From Amoebophrya sp. AT5.2 (Eukaryota; Sar; Dinophyceae; Syndiniales; Amoebophryaceae), in the NCBI GenBank assembly GCA_005223375.1, contig RXOD01004716.1:1-18909 (forward strand): DNA of 18,909 bases. The letters run 5' to 3'. The translations under genes and the position numbers were made by a program. Positions within the stretch are counted from its first letter, which is position 1. The number at the start of each line of letters is the position of its first letter. Below the pieces are notes generated by a model. It was not told where the DNA came from. It searched no databases and saw only the letters and a list, made by a program, of their open reading frames with translations. Of the stretch, positions 7,801-18,300 are shown in pieces.

Positions 7801-10800
7801 CCAGTGCAACAGCTCTGCATCCGTTGGCGGGTGCATTTGCGGTTGAAACAGCTCCACCTTCTGAACCTTTGCGCCGTGAAGCTTCGCTATGGTCGCACTT
7901 CCCGAAATCTGCCCCTTCCGTAGCCCCAGCAGGTTTCTCGCGACGAATCCGGGAAGCAGGTCGCGCAATCGTCCGTCATCTCTGCGCACCTCGTGCTTCA
8001 CTCCATGCCACGTCGGTTTTTTCTCGCCGCTCAACTTGCACAGAACACCTTCGCGGTGCCCCGCCTCGCCTAGCTTCGCCTCAAAAATCCACTCCGTGTA
8101 GTGTAGTTCCGGGGAGAGCGACGCCAAGAAGTGACGTGCAATCAGGCTGTAGACCCGCGCGTCTGCCTCGGCGTTATTCAGCGGCTTTGCCCCTCGGGAT
8201 ACTTCCGAGGCAGTTCCTGCTGTTGTGGATGCGTGGCCCTCCATCGAGGGCAGCAGTCGGAGAGGCATGATGGCGTGCGTGTCCGCGTAGGAAGCGTGAG
8301 CGTTTGGAGCTCCTTCCTGAAGCAGTGACGAAACCCGTCTCGTGTTTTTCACTGTCGGAATTTTCAGGTGGGCGAATGCCTTGCAGTCGCAGAGCTCGTA
8401 GTGCACCCGTTCGACCACGGGCAGTCGCGGGTAGCTTCTCGATTTCGTGAGCGGGAAGGAGATCAGGCCCTGGTGGTAGAGTCGCAGCGCGGTCTCGAGC
8501 ACCTGCTCGGGAAGCAGGCCCTCGCCTGCCGCCGACCGCAACAGTTCCGCGGTGCAGAGAGGCGCGGGTGGTGCGAGGACGCGGATTCCCTCGCCAGGTA
8601 GAGCAGTAGCTGCATCTCGATCTGCCTTGTCGTTTTCACAGGTGGCTCGTGATTTGATGGAGAGCGTTGCAGTAATCTCCTTCGATGGATTGTTGGCGTA
8701 CAGTAGGTCGTAGGACTCGTTCGTCGTGAGGCCCATTTCGACGATAGTGAGAGAGGCCACGAACTCAATTCCAAAGGTCTCGAACGCAAGACACGGCTTC
8801 TTGCCGACCTTGCGCTTCCGGTCCATGCAAAAATGCAGAGCGGCAAGCTCGCATAAAGCGCCTGAACATATTTGCGCAGTTTGTAGGTCGTCGTCTATCT
8901 TGACGGTGTTTCTGAATGTTTGCGCGTACTAATAGCATCTCAGATTTTTTCGCAGGAGGTGAAGGAAGGAGAGACTGAATGAGTTGTAAAACAAGTACCC
9001 ACGAAAGGAAGTCGTCTTGACGCTAAACTGGGCACTTGTTTCATATGCTGCGCAGTGAGAACGTTTCCTTCTTCCCCCAGCACTTGCGAAAGGCCTGCTG
9101 CAAATTTGCACACCACCTCCTCGTGTACCAACGACGCGGTCGTCAGCGCGCTACTGTCCTCGCACGTCGTGCCGCATGCTTGTTTTGGCGCTAGTTTCAC
9201 CAACTTGCCGAGGCTCGTGTAGGTTCTCGTCCCGGACCAACATCGAATTGTTTTGAACAGCTCCTGCACGTCATCGCGTGTGAAGCGTGCGCACCGCATG
9301 CGGAACACGCGCTCCTCTTCTTCGAGGTAACTGTACGCCAACTTCTCTTTCAGGATTGCGGCCCAGCGCTCGCCGCTGGGGTCCAGATCAGTGCACAGCA
9401 CCAGGTAGTGACATTGCTGCGCCACTTCCGCAATCGTGATGTCGTTCTGGCTGTCGTTCTTACCTTTCGCGGTACTGCTCGCGGACGAGGGGGCTCCGGT
9501 GGGTTTTGCAGTTGAAGACGTACGGGCGACGAATAACTGCTTCAATTCCGCCTGCGAAGCAACTTTAAACTCCGCACCGAGCTGCTCGACGGAAGACTCA
9601 AAGATTTTGTTCCGCAAATTGGAAGGCGCCGGGAAAGGAATCGAAGCGACTAGCTCGCGGGCGGCCTCCGCAGGCGCCCCGCGGAGGCTCTTGGGCCGTT
9701 CGCAGTAGGTCACGCGGATCGCGCAGTTTTTGTGCTGGGCTGCGGCCGGCGGAAACGGCCACACGCAGTCAAACACGCGTTTCCCGGGGGGCGGTTTCCA
9801 CGCCTGGTTCGTCCGTGCCTGGACTTTCAGCGCGCCGGCCACGGAGGCAGCAGCTTCAAAAGACTCACACACCACCAAAACGTGCGGCGCGAGCGGATCC
9901 AGACCGGGAATTTGGTCGCGCGACTGCAGCTCCTGCCTATCTGACGTCGGGGGCGAGGCGATTGAAGCGGCCGCGCCACATTTTCCCTTCATGCCGCTGG
10001 CGACATTTTTATGCTGCTCGTCCTTAATCGCTGCGCCCTTCTTCACGTCTGCATCGGTAGCGGTGCCCGGTGTCGAATTGCGTACTTTTCCAACCAAAAT
10101 GCCGCCGGTGTCTCTCTCCTGAACAGTTGCGCCCGGCCTGTACGCGTCCTTCTGCGCGCTCGGCCCCGCCGCGCCCAGGCCCCCCGCCGTGCTCTTGCTA
10201 GCATTGAAGACGGACAGGGCTCGTTCAGGGTCTGGTTTTCCGCGCTTCCAATTTTGCTCCGCCTCGCGAAAGCGGTCCGTCTGGCAGTATTCCGTTGCCC
10301 AGCGGGAGAGGTAGTAGCAATGCGCCAACCGACCGCCCACTTTTTCGCGCAAAATTCTTTCCGTATCGGTCGAGAACACAGACGCTCCCGCCCGAGCCGC
10401 ATTCAAAACGTCCTGCTCGTGCGTGAGGTAGCTCGTCGCCACCCGCTTCCTCGGGTCCCTATGCTGCACTTCACTGCGCAGGTCGTTCAGAAGCGTCCAC
10501 CCCTCGTAGATGCGCGGCAATGCCGCGGACAGCTTATTTCTGTTTCTCGACGGCGGTACGCTAACGGCGAGCAGGCTGCCGCCTGCCGCGGGAGCTGGCG
10601 GCGCTCCCGTGTGCGCCTCGATCGCCGCGTTTAGAGTCCCCAGCCCGCTCTGCATGACGTGCTCCATGAAAGCACCGATCGTGTGATCCTCAACCGTGAC
10701 GTGGGGCTTCCTATGCTGCGGCAGAAAAGCGTCCTTTTGTTCATGATCGGCGAGCGTCACACTGTGCGGGTGCTTGTCGAGGAGGACCACGAGGTCCTCC

Positions 10801-13541
10801 AGTTTCTCGAGTTTCGCGTTTGCGTCGAATCTGTGGTCGCTCTTGTGCACGCCGGCGCCAGCCGGATGGAAGTTCGGCTTAACGCGAATACCGTTACGAG
10901 CTGTGCTGTCCGCTGTTCCAGCTGCTGGAGCGCTGTGAAGATGGGTGCTTCCGTCCTTTTCAATTGTGCGCGACACGCCGGCTGCTGTTGACGTTGTTTC
11001 GCGAGTCGAGAACGTCGAAGAGGATGTTGCGGCTTTGTGCTCCTCTCCTGGCCGCGCCCGCGCAACGCTCCGGCCCCGTTCGCTTCGGGTTGTAATCGTG
11101 ATTTCCCGAGCGCGAGCGGTGCTTGAAGCACGGCCTCTTCCGACACTCTTGTTTCTTGCTGCTGCTCCTGTTGAGGAGCTGATCCACTCCCCCGATTCCT
11201 TCCGCGAATGGGCCGTGGAGGCATCAGCCTTGGAAACATCCTCCCTCGCGGCTCTGCCGGCATTAGTCGTCGCAACCTGTTGCGCTGAACCGCTCCAGCA
11301 GAAAGTCGCAGCGGGAATCGATGTTGACGTCGATCGTGCTAAGCTCCCCACTCCGACGGCCGCTGATGTTGTTGCGGAGCCTGACGGTGGAACCGGAAGA
11401 GCTCCGCCTCGCGCTACAACTGCTCCTGCAGTAGCAGAGGCGCCGCCCACTGCAGCTGTAGATCTTGTATTTGTAGCTATCGGTGGTCCTCGTGCGGGAC
11501 CCGAAACCGCCGCAGTTGAAGTTGTTCCGGCGGACGGCTGGGCCCATCTCCTGTCGACTCCTGCTCCTGTCGACGGAGGAGCTGCACCCCCACCTTCTCC
11601 GATCGCTGCCGCGGCAGGCCCGGCTCTGTTTTTTCCCTCGAGTTGCCGTCGCAGTTCCTCTAATTTCTCTTTCGTCTTTCGGTTCTCCTCTTCGGCGAGC
11701 TCTCGCTTTTTGCGTTCCTCCTCTCGCTTTTTGCGTTCCTCGTCTAAACGCTTTTGTTGCGCTTCTCGCATATCCTGCGACCGCTTCCACAGCTCTGCCG
11801 CGTCCCTTTCTCGCTTCGCCTTCTCTTCTCGCCTCTCCTCCTCGAGCCTCTTAATTTGTTGCTCTTTCACTCTCAGCTCCGCTCTGGCACGTTCGTCGCC
11901 GGACATTTGCTGCCATTCTTTTGGCGTGAAAGTCTGTTCCACCGTAGCAGTCGCAGCGAAAGATACTTCGCCCCCCTTTTTGCCCTGATGAGTGCCCAGT
12001 CCCTTCGCAGTTCCTTTCCCAGCGCTGTGTTTTGACTGCTGATGCGACCACGTGGCTTGGTGCTGACCCGCGGTGGTCGCAGAGGAAGAGGTTGCGATTA
12101 CCTGGCCTGCCGGCGCTTGAGCTCCGCGAGAGCCCTGCTGATCGGTGCTAGCAGATGCAGTGGAGGCTGGGAAGGCTTTCATCTTCTCGTGCTGCGTTGC
12201 ATTGTTTAGCGAGCCGCTTCCTCCTGTGGCGCTAGCCGCGCCTACCGTTCCAATTCCTGTAGTCGACGCGGAGGCTGCAGAGGGTTTTTTTGGTTTGGAC
12301 ACCATTAACGATATCTTGCCGTTGGGTCCACGCGCGATCATCGTCGCGCTGGCCGCCGTAACACCTCCTCCGCCTGTCGTGACGGCGGCAGGATCGGCAT
12401 TCGCACCACCCCTCACCATTCCAGCATCGGCTGCGCCCGTCACGGCACTGCTTCTACTTTCTGATTTCAATTGGCTTGCCGCAGCAGCACCCGCAGCCTC
12501 CATCTCCTTCTTGCGCCGCTCGCGGTTTTCGCGCTCGGCCTCCTCGTCGGCCTGCTGCTTTGCCTTCGCAGCTGCTTCCCTCTCCGCCTGCCGCTTGCCC
12601 GCCTCGTCCGCCAGCCGCTTAGAAGCGCAAGCGGCTTCCAGCTTCTGCCGCCGCTCCTGATCGCGCGTCTCCTTTTCTTGTTCCTTCGCCTCCTTTTCCG
12701 TCTGCTGCTCCTGTTGCGCGAGCGCGACCTTTTTCCGCTCTTCCTCTTCCTCGCGTTCCTTCGCCGCTTTCGCCTCGAGTTGCGCCAACAGCTCGGCCTC
12801 CGACTTGGGCTTTTGGTTCGGGTTTTTCTTCTTCGTGCTTGCGGCCTTCGGCCTCGCGTTGCCCCCTCCAAGAACATTCATCTCGTCCACACCTCCGTCG
12901 ACCACGTGCGCCCAGACCCGTAGCGAGCCGTCCGTCGGAGGTGGTGGCTCTGGGTCGACGAGTGGCAGCAACTTCACCGGCTCGTCGTCTACAACAATCG
13001 GAACTGCGTCCTTCTTGTAAATCTCCTGGTAGAAGGCATCCGACTGATCCAGTCCGAACGGATTGTAGTCGTCCGTGGCGTCCACATCTTCTGAAGAACA
13101 GAGGTCGTGGTCGGCGACATCATCTGTAGCAGGCGGGGGCGCGTCGATAGCAGGTGCACGTGGAACAGGGAGCGGCGAACGCTGCTGTAGTTGTAGCAGG
13201 TGTGCTCCAGTCCCAGTCGTGCTCTTGGAGGTCACACCAGTTAGATTCACACGACCAGCATGATCCCCCAGACCCGACGCTGGCGGAGACACAGTGGAAA
13301 CTGCAGGAGGCCCTGTCCAGATGAAGCAGCTTGATCTCTTTTCTTTAGTCGTGGCATTTCTTGCGTGAATAGTAGTACGCGAGTCAAAAATTGTGCACGT
13401 AGCAAAAACAAAAAAATGTTTCTTTGTACCACCGCGGCTCTTCGGAAGGGGCGCTGGCATTTTCGACGACGGAGCCCCAGCAGCAGGAGCGCCTGAAGCA
13501 GGCATCCGTGCTTTTGATGTTGCCCCGCTGTTGTGCATCAT
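4898..13541 (-). CDS. TOP3-like: Giant topoisomerase III-like (type IA) protein with coiled-coil N-terminus and RS/Gln-rich C-terminus
   Basis: Three ORFs join through two GT-AG introns: exon 1 13541-8999, exon 2 8861-7659, exon 3 7191-4898, about 2679 aa. The start is the first ATG after an in-frame TGA. Residues 1-1200 are low complexity with coiled coils at about 248-360 and 540-640. A TOPRIM domain follows with E1226 and D1385-L-D1387. Exon 2 carries the toroid core: LYHQGLISFPLTKSRSYP aligns with the TOP3 active-site motif, DTHAIMP with DxAHPPIHP, ARHFLA with VRHFLA, and GVGTDD with GIGTDA. Exon 3 opens with the FLPTELG-like SVTPAGERL and the end of the core, then an RS domain and a Gln/Tyr/Met-rich tail. 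The catalytic Tyr is Phe (F1650), its partner Arg is Leu (L1652), and the third TOPRIM acid is Ser. I see no C-terminal zinc ribbons. Family membership is firm; inactivity and an RNA role are inference. Confidence 0.8.
7192..7658 (-). other. Intron 2 of the topoisomerase III-like gene (467 nt)
   Basis: The donor is GCAG|GTATAC and the acceptor ATCACCGCCAG|GCATCG, with a branch-site-like TAACTAAC at 7213-7220 on the opposite strand, about 20 nt before the acceptor. It is phase 1 and restores the frame exactly. It contains no coding-strand ATG usable as a start for the following exon. It bridges the core between the GVGTDD motif and the SVTPAGERL motif, which lie close together in known TOP3 proteins. 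Reading through gives a non-conserved tail ending at 7408, which I treat as intronic. Confidence 0.7.
8862..8998 (-). other. Intron 1 of the topoisomerase III-like gene (137 nt)
   Basis: The coding-strand donor is GTGG|GTACTT and the acceptor ATATGTTCAG|GCGCTT. It is phase 1, and removal joins exon 1 to exon 2 in frame with no stop. Without splicing the frame ends at 8940. A pyrimidine-rich block follows the donor. The joined protein keeps TOP3 order: the end of the TOPRIM region (LVHEEVVCKFAAGL, like the RQELDLRIGAAF segment), then PCLAFETFGIEFV, like the GPCQFPTLGFVVER segment. Confidence 0.75.
11700..11741. repeat. Two tandem 21-nt repeats in coiled-coil coding sequence
   Basis: ctctcgctttttgcgttcctc occurs twice back to back. 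On the coding strand each unit encodes one heptad (EERKKRE-type), so this is a one-heptad duplication within the second coiled coil of the topoisomerase III-like protein. Confidence 0.85.
13313..13429 (-). other. Possible in-frame intron near the N-terminus of the topoisomerase III-like gene (117 nt)
   Basis: On the coding strand CGGTG|GTACAAAG could be a donor and CTGGACAG|GGCC an acceptor. The enclosed 117 nt are a multiple of three and AT-richer than the flanks, and they encode an atypical Phe/Cys/Lys-rich peptide (KKHFFVFATCTIFDS) inside an Ala/Pro/Gly-rich region. Removal would shorten the protein by 39 residues without changing frame. Sequence alone cannot decide this. Confidence 0.35.
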
Positions 13542-14498
13542 GGTCCTCGCGCCGCTGTTCCCAAGAACAGCTCAGCAGACTCGAAGCCCTCCTCCGTGTG
13601 TGCTTGCGTTGACGGTCCGATGTTCCACTGACTCTCACGAAGCAAATGAGTGCGAGCGGAAACTACGTACGCGACAAACACATGCTTCGTAGCATAAACA
13701 AGCAGAAACTGCTTCTCCTGCTTCGACAGCAGCGGGCAGCTTCGCCTCTCGTCGGAGTGGGATTATCCGAATGCGAATGCGATCGTAGATGCGTTTCGAA
13801 TGCCGTGTGTGTCTATACAAATGAATCAAACATCAATGAATACGCGTAAGTATGCCCATGGCAGGGCTGTGTAATCAAACGACCACACGCAAATGTGATG
13901 AAGAACTGTACGCCTGTTTACAAACCTAAAACCAGATGTCATGTAGATGAATGAGGGCGGTATGAGTACCAACGAAATCCGTAATCAGCACGACCATCGG
14001 TCGCTGCAGCTGAGGAACCACGCACATTCACATAAGTAGCTTCACGACCCACGTCGAAGTAGCTGCAGGCACCACTGAGGTCGTTAAGCAGATGTTGAAA
14101 AGGCAAGAACAATTGAAAAGATGCGATGATGAAGAACTGTTGCCCTTTTTGGTCGGGCAAGCAGGACCTTGTGTGTAAATTGGACTTGAGCTTGACCGTC
14201 GTTTTCTATTTCTGTTTTTTGATTTTGACGAGGAACGTTTTGGAGCTGGAACCGAATCATGAAGTGGGAGTAGCCAAAAACGAATCTAGAGTATGCTTTC
14301 GATCTATCATCTTTGTCCGGTTGGGAACAGTCGAATCATCTTCCATGATGACATATTCGATTGATTCTTTTTCTTTCATGTTCATCACGAAGAGTGCCGT
14401 CAGGAGACCACGACTCGACACCAGCACAATTTTGTGCTGATCGTGACCCGAGTCTGGCGCTGGCGGTGAGCAGCACCTGAGGTCGGAACTGAGTGTGC
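13542..14498. other. Gene-poor region upstream of the topoisomerase III-like gene
   Basis: The first roughly 30 bases are the presumed leader of the minus-strand gene, with an in-frame TGA at about 13568-13570 (coding strand). The remainder is AT-richer and has only short ORFs. The longest with a true ATG is a 104-codon plus-strand ORF at 14126-14440 with one hydrophobic stretch (LTVVFYFCFLILT) and no recognised family. I see no RNA gene or promoter I can support. Confidence 0.4.
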
Positions 14499-14670
14499 AT
14501 GTCTGTGAGTCAGTCGCCGTAAGTATCGCGAGGCTCCAACAACCCAACCTGTGTTTGCATGCTGACAGCATCAGTTTCAGGAGCAATTCTCTGGCAGCTG
14601 CGGTGCGGGCAGGCATCCGAGAAAGGGACATGACAGGGCGGGTCGAAATCGAAAACACGTTGTACACCAT
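14257..14670 (-). other. Uncertain 137-codon ORF, overlaps the plus-strand candidate gene
   Basis: From an ATG at 14670 the frame stays open to a TGA at 14257. The protein begins with a basic, Ser/Arg-rich, weakly amphipathic stretch (MVYNVFSISTRPVMSLSR) and ends with a charged segment (MNMKEKESIEYVIMEDDS). It matches the direction of the other genes here, but it overlaps the plus-strand two-exon candidate at 14499-14770, and codon use alone does not say which is real. No family is recognised. Confidence 0.25.
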
Positions 14671-14770
14671 CTCCGTTGGTTGCGACAGCACGCTGTTCCG
14701 AATCAGGTTTGTCCCAGATTCTCTGGCGGAATCTGCCGTCTCGGCTCCTTGTTCGTATCCGTCAGAATAA
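14499..14770 (+). CDS. Candidate two-exon mini-gene, about 69 aa, unknown function
   Basis: Exon 1 is 14499-14518, starting at an ATG. An intron of 62 nt (14519-14580) has a consensus donor GTAAGT, a CTGAC branch-like site and a TTTCAG acceptor. Exon 2 is 14581-14770, ending in TAA. The phase-2 junction gives one open frame of 69 aa beginning MSVSQSPSNSLAAAVRAG and containing GRVEIENTLYTISVGCDS, whose composition resembles a real folded protein. It would be the only plus-strand gene in the window. The 20-nt first coding exon is short, so the true start could be further upstream. I recognise no family. A minus-strand ORF overlaps it. Confidence 0.35.
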
Positions 14771-15315
14771 ATTTTCCACGTGTCGTACTAGTTCACAACA
14801 TAGGATTGGCATACTCATACTCTCGGCACAAAAAGCATCAACTTACTTCTTGTTTCGCCCGTCATCTCAAAACAACAGATTTTTTGCTAGTGCGATTCAA
14901 TGTTTCAAAAATTTCAACAGACTATACGAACTGGTTCATTCAAAGGGACGCTGCTGCCAGCACTGCAGAGCGTCAGAGTAGTACCCAAAAATAGAAACGG
15001 AACGGACCCCATTCCGCGAATACGACGTCACAAGGTCCGCATAAGTAGTACGTTATGGCCAGCATCTTACTCGTCCCTAAGAAGGTGACAGTCAGGTGCA
15101 ATTCGCCTTGTAGTTGTACGTGGTAAATTGGTAAAAAGTTCAAAATTAAAATTCGATGGCTTGAAGATGTTCTGCTTCTGCTTCCACCCCACCGGTCCGA
15201 GAAATAGCCTTCGCGACCACGCCATCAACCTCAAGCTTAACAAACTACAACACTCCCTCCACTACATTCTTTCAATTATTGCAATTTGCACGTCGATGAA
15301 GACCATACACTTGCG
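14771..15315. other. Intergenic region downstream of the right-hand gene
   Basis: AT-richer DNA 3' of the gene ending at 15316, with several A/T runs around 15125-15160. Only very short ORFs are present on either strand. I find no RNA gene, terminator-like hairpin or repeat here. Confidence 0.4.
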
Positions 15316-18300
15316 TTACAACAAGAGTGGCTGACGTGCGAGCCAAAAACCGTGGTTGTCGTTGTGGAGAAGGACGCGGCAGAGTTTCCGCCAGTAGTCT
15401 TCGAAGCGGAAGCCCGTGTTCTGAGCCTGCAGCTCCAGCACTGAGGGCAGGACCACCAGCACTGTTTCGCAGATGTGATACTCGCGTCGGCCCAGACGCG
15501 GCAACAGCTTCGTCGGCCCTTCGACGTCGTCATACTCATATCGCTGTCTCGTCGACCACGACGAAGTACTAGCACTCGCACTAGCACTAGATACCTCTGC
15601 GTTCGCCCCACCTCTTCCGGTCGGGAGATCAGCAGCAGCAGCCTCCCCGCCGTATAGCGCTGCCGGGTACCTGAGCGGATCCACCAATTCCTTGGGAACC
15701 AGGAAGCACAGCAGCCGCTGGTACCCGAGGCACTTGCAGCTTGCAAAGTGCGCCAGGCTCACGAGGTACGGCGCGTGGCGATCGTCCAGAAGCACTAGCT
15801 CAGCGGGATCCGTTATCGCCCGCTCGAGCCGAACGCGGAACCTCACCTCCGGAAGACTGGCCGACAGCGCTACGTCCCGGAACTCAGCCTCGCGCGACTC
15901 CCGCACGGTCTCGAAGTCGGTCCTCGGGACGAAATCCGTACCCGTACCACCCGTTTTACGCGGCTCGTCCTCCTCCTCGTGACGGAGCTCCAGAACGTAG
16001 TTTCCAGCGGGGCACTGAACACGCTCGAGAAGCAGTTCGTAGTCGGTCTTGAAGCGGTCCGCTTCGGCAACCTCGGACGCGGCGGACGGGCCGGCGGCGT
16101 CGACAGGGAGCCGGCGAACCCCTGTCTGCTTTCTCATCGCGTTCAGAAGAACACGACCGAGCCCGCTGCCCTCGGTGCCGTCTCGGGCAGTGGAAGATGA
16201 TGCAGAAGAACAAGATGCTGCTGATCCCACTGGCGGCGTGGAAAATGCACCAGATCCCAGTGGCGGCGGCGCGATGGACGGTGTAGAAGATGCTGATCCC
16301 ACTGGCGGCATGGAAGACGCAGAAGATCCACCGCCCACATTCGGGCTTTTCTTGTTGCTTGTGGTTCCAGCGCAAGCGCTGGGGCTGGGCTGCAGCCCGC
16401 TGCGCGGCGGCGGACTCGACGTCGAAAGAACTTTATCGATGGCTCGCGGCACGCTCGCGAACAGGGATGCGAATGCGCCGCTCGCCGGAGGCGTCTTGCT
16501 TATCCCCTGTTTTGCCTGAGAGGACGGTGGCTCAACTAGAGAAGGCTCATTTTTGCGCAGCAGCGAATACATCGGCAGACCTGCCTCAGCCATTTTTGCT
16601 TGTTGTGCTCGGTTCCCCCTGCCCTTCTCGAGCGAAACTGCGCCGCTCTGCTCGGATGTGACACCTTCAACTGCGGAGGCTGACGAACTCTCCTCATCTT
16701 CCTCCCCACTCTCCAATGCAGCTTCAAGAAGACGAGGACCAGCATCGTCCATGCAACGCATCTCAATTTCCACTTTCGAGGGCTCGCAACACATCTCAAT
16801 TTCGATTTTCGAGGGCTCGAAATTGCGCGCCAAATTGGCCAACATTCTTGCCGTCGCATGGGGTGACGTGCTGCAGGACTGTTCGGGCGAACAGGTGGGA
16901 GTGCACTGTGTGCTGGCGTCGCTCTCGGGGCAGGGTCCCTGCCCCGAGAGCGACGCCAGCCCCGAGAACGACTCCGGGGGCGACGCTGAGGCTGACGATC
17001 CGCGGGCGGAGGGGTCGTCTTGCTCCGGACTCTCGGGAGTGACGTCGGACGGTGAATCAACTTCAACGGGTGCTCTCGTCGAGAGCAGCGGAGTGACCGT
17101 CCCAGCACCTGCGGCTGCTGCGGATACGGCAGGCGAGGGCGCTGGTGCCAATGCGGATGATATTAGTAGTCCCGTTTGGACTTGGGGTTCTTGGACAGTT
17201 TTTGTGGTCGTTGACGAAGACGACGCACGACGAGGCGCCTCCAACTGGAGGTCCCGGAATTTCTGTGTCAAGTCTCCGACGGACGAAGCTGCATCAAATT
17301 TCGGATTTGGTGCTGCAGCACGGGAGGCTTCGGTCGTCTGTTGGGATTTCGCGACCCATGGTTCCGTCTCCGTGTCTGGGATAGTTGTTGTCGAGACTAC
17401 TGTCGGCGCAGGGGGGAGCGACACAGAAAACTTGGCTCCAGACTCATCTTCAAGATCATTTTGATTTTCCCCATCGGAGGAGTCCTCCAACCGAAGCTGC
17501 GCGATCTGGGGATGCAATTCCGGTCGTCGCATTTTCTCGCGGCTTGCTGGTGGCGTTCCCGTTGCTGGGGCTCCTCTTACCGTACGGCTTGGTCGGAGCA
17601 AAAACCGCGAACTCCGCTCCGCTTCTGTTTCATCCCCCTCGTCCGATGTTCGGTCCCGGTCCGGCGCGGCGCATTTTATCGACATCGGTGACCCACTCTC
17701 AACCTGCATCTCAAAGCGCACATCACTGGCGTCGGTCACAGTTGAAGGTGATCCTGTGCCGGGGGGACTGAAAGTGATCACGTCCTTCTTGTCGTTGCTA
17801 ATCGAAGCTTTCATCGCTGCTAACGCGGGAGGTGGCGGTGTAAGTATATCGAGGTCGACGGCACGCTGCAGTGGCGCTGCCGCTCTTGGGCTCGGAAAGA
17901 AGTTCCTAATCCTTTCCACCGAGGCCGAACTCACATCGACTTCAGCCCTATGTGACGGAAGGACGTTTGCCCCGATAGGTAGGAAATCCTCCACGTCGCC
18001 CTCTCGGTCAATCGACGCGCGCACGCGCACGAAGGTAGCGTCGGGGTCTAGGAACAAATGCGGGAGCGGTTGGCTGCGCGGCGCAGAAGTATCAGCGGCT
18101 TTGCCGCAGACAGGCGATGGTTGACGATTCCGGGCAAGACGAATACGCTCCTCCGGAACTTCGCTTCTGATCATCCCAGCCGCAAGCGTGGTCACCGGAT
18201 AAAGCACCTCGTGTGGTCGCGGTGCTATTTTGGTATTCGTTTTCGTTGCAGTTGATGCTGCGGGGCCAGCAGCAATCGTGGTTTTATTTGTTGCACCAGT

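Noticed and set aside
10945..11988. 347-codon plus-strand ORF opposite the coiled-coil region
   Set aside because: Antisense shadow of Glu/Lys/Arg and Ala-rich codons in the topoisomerase-like gene.
13542..15315. tRNA, snRNA or spliced-leader RNA gene in the gap
   Set aside because: I looked for TPsiC-like boxes, U2/U6 signatures and the dinoflagellate spliced-leader core and found none by eye on either strand.
16536..17464. Overlapping ORFs on both strands in the low-complexity part of the right-hand gene
   Set aside because: Alternative frames through GC-rich repeats; only the 1186-codon frame is open over the whole region.
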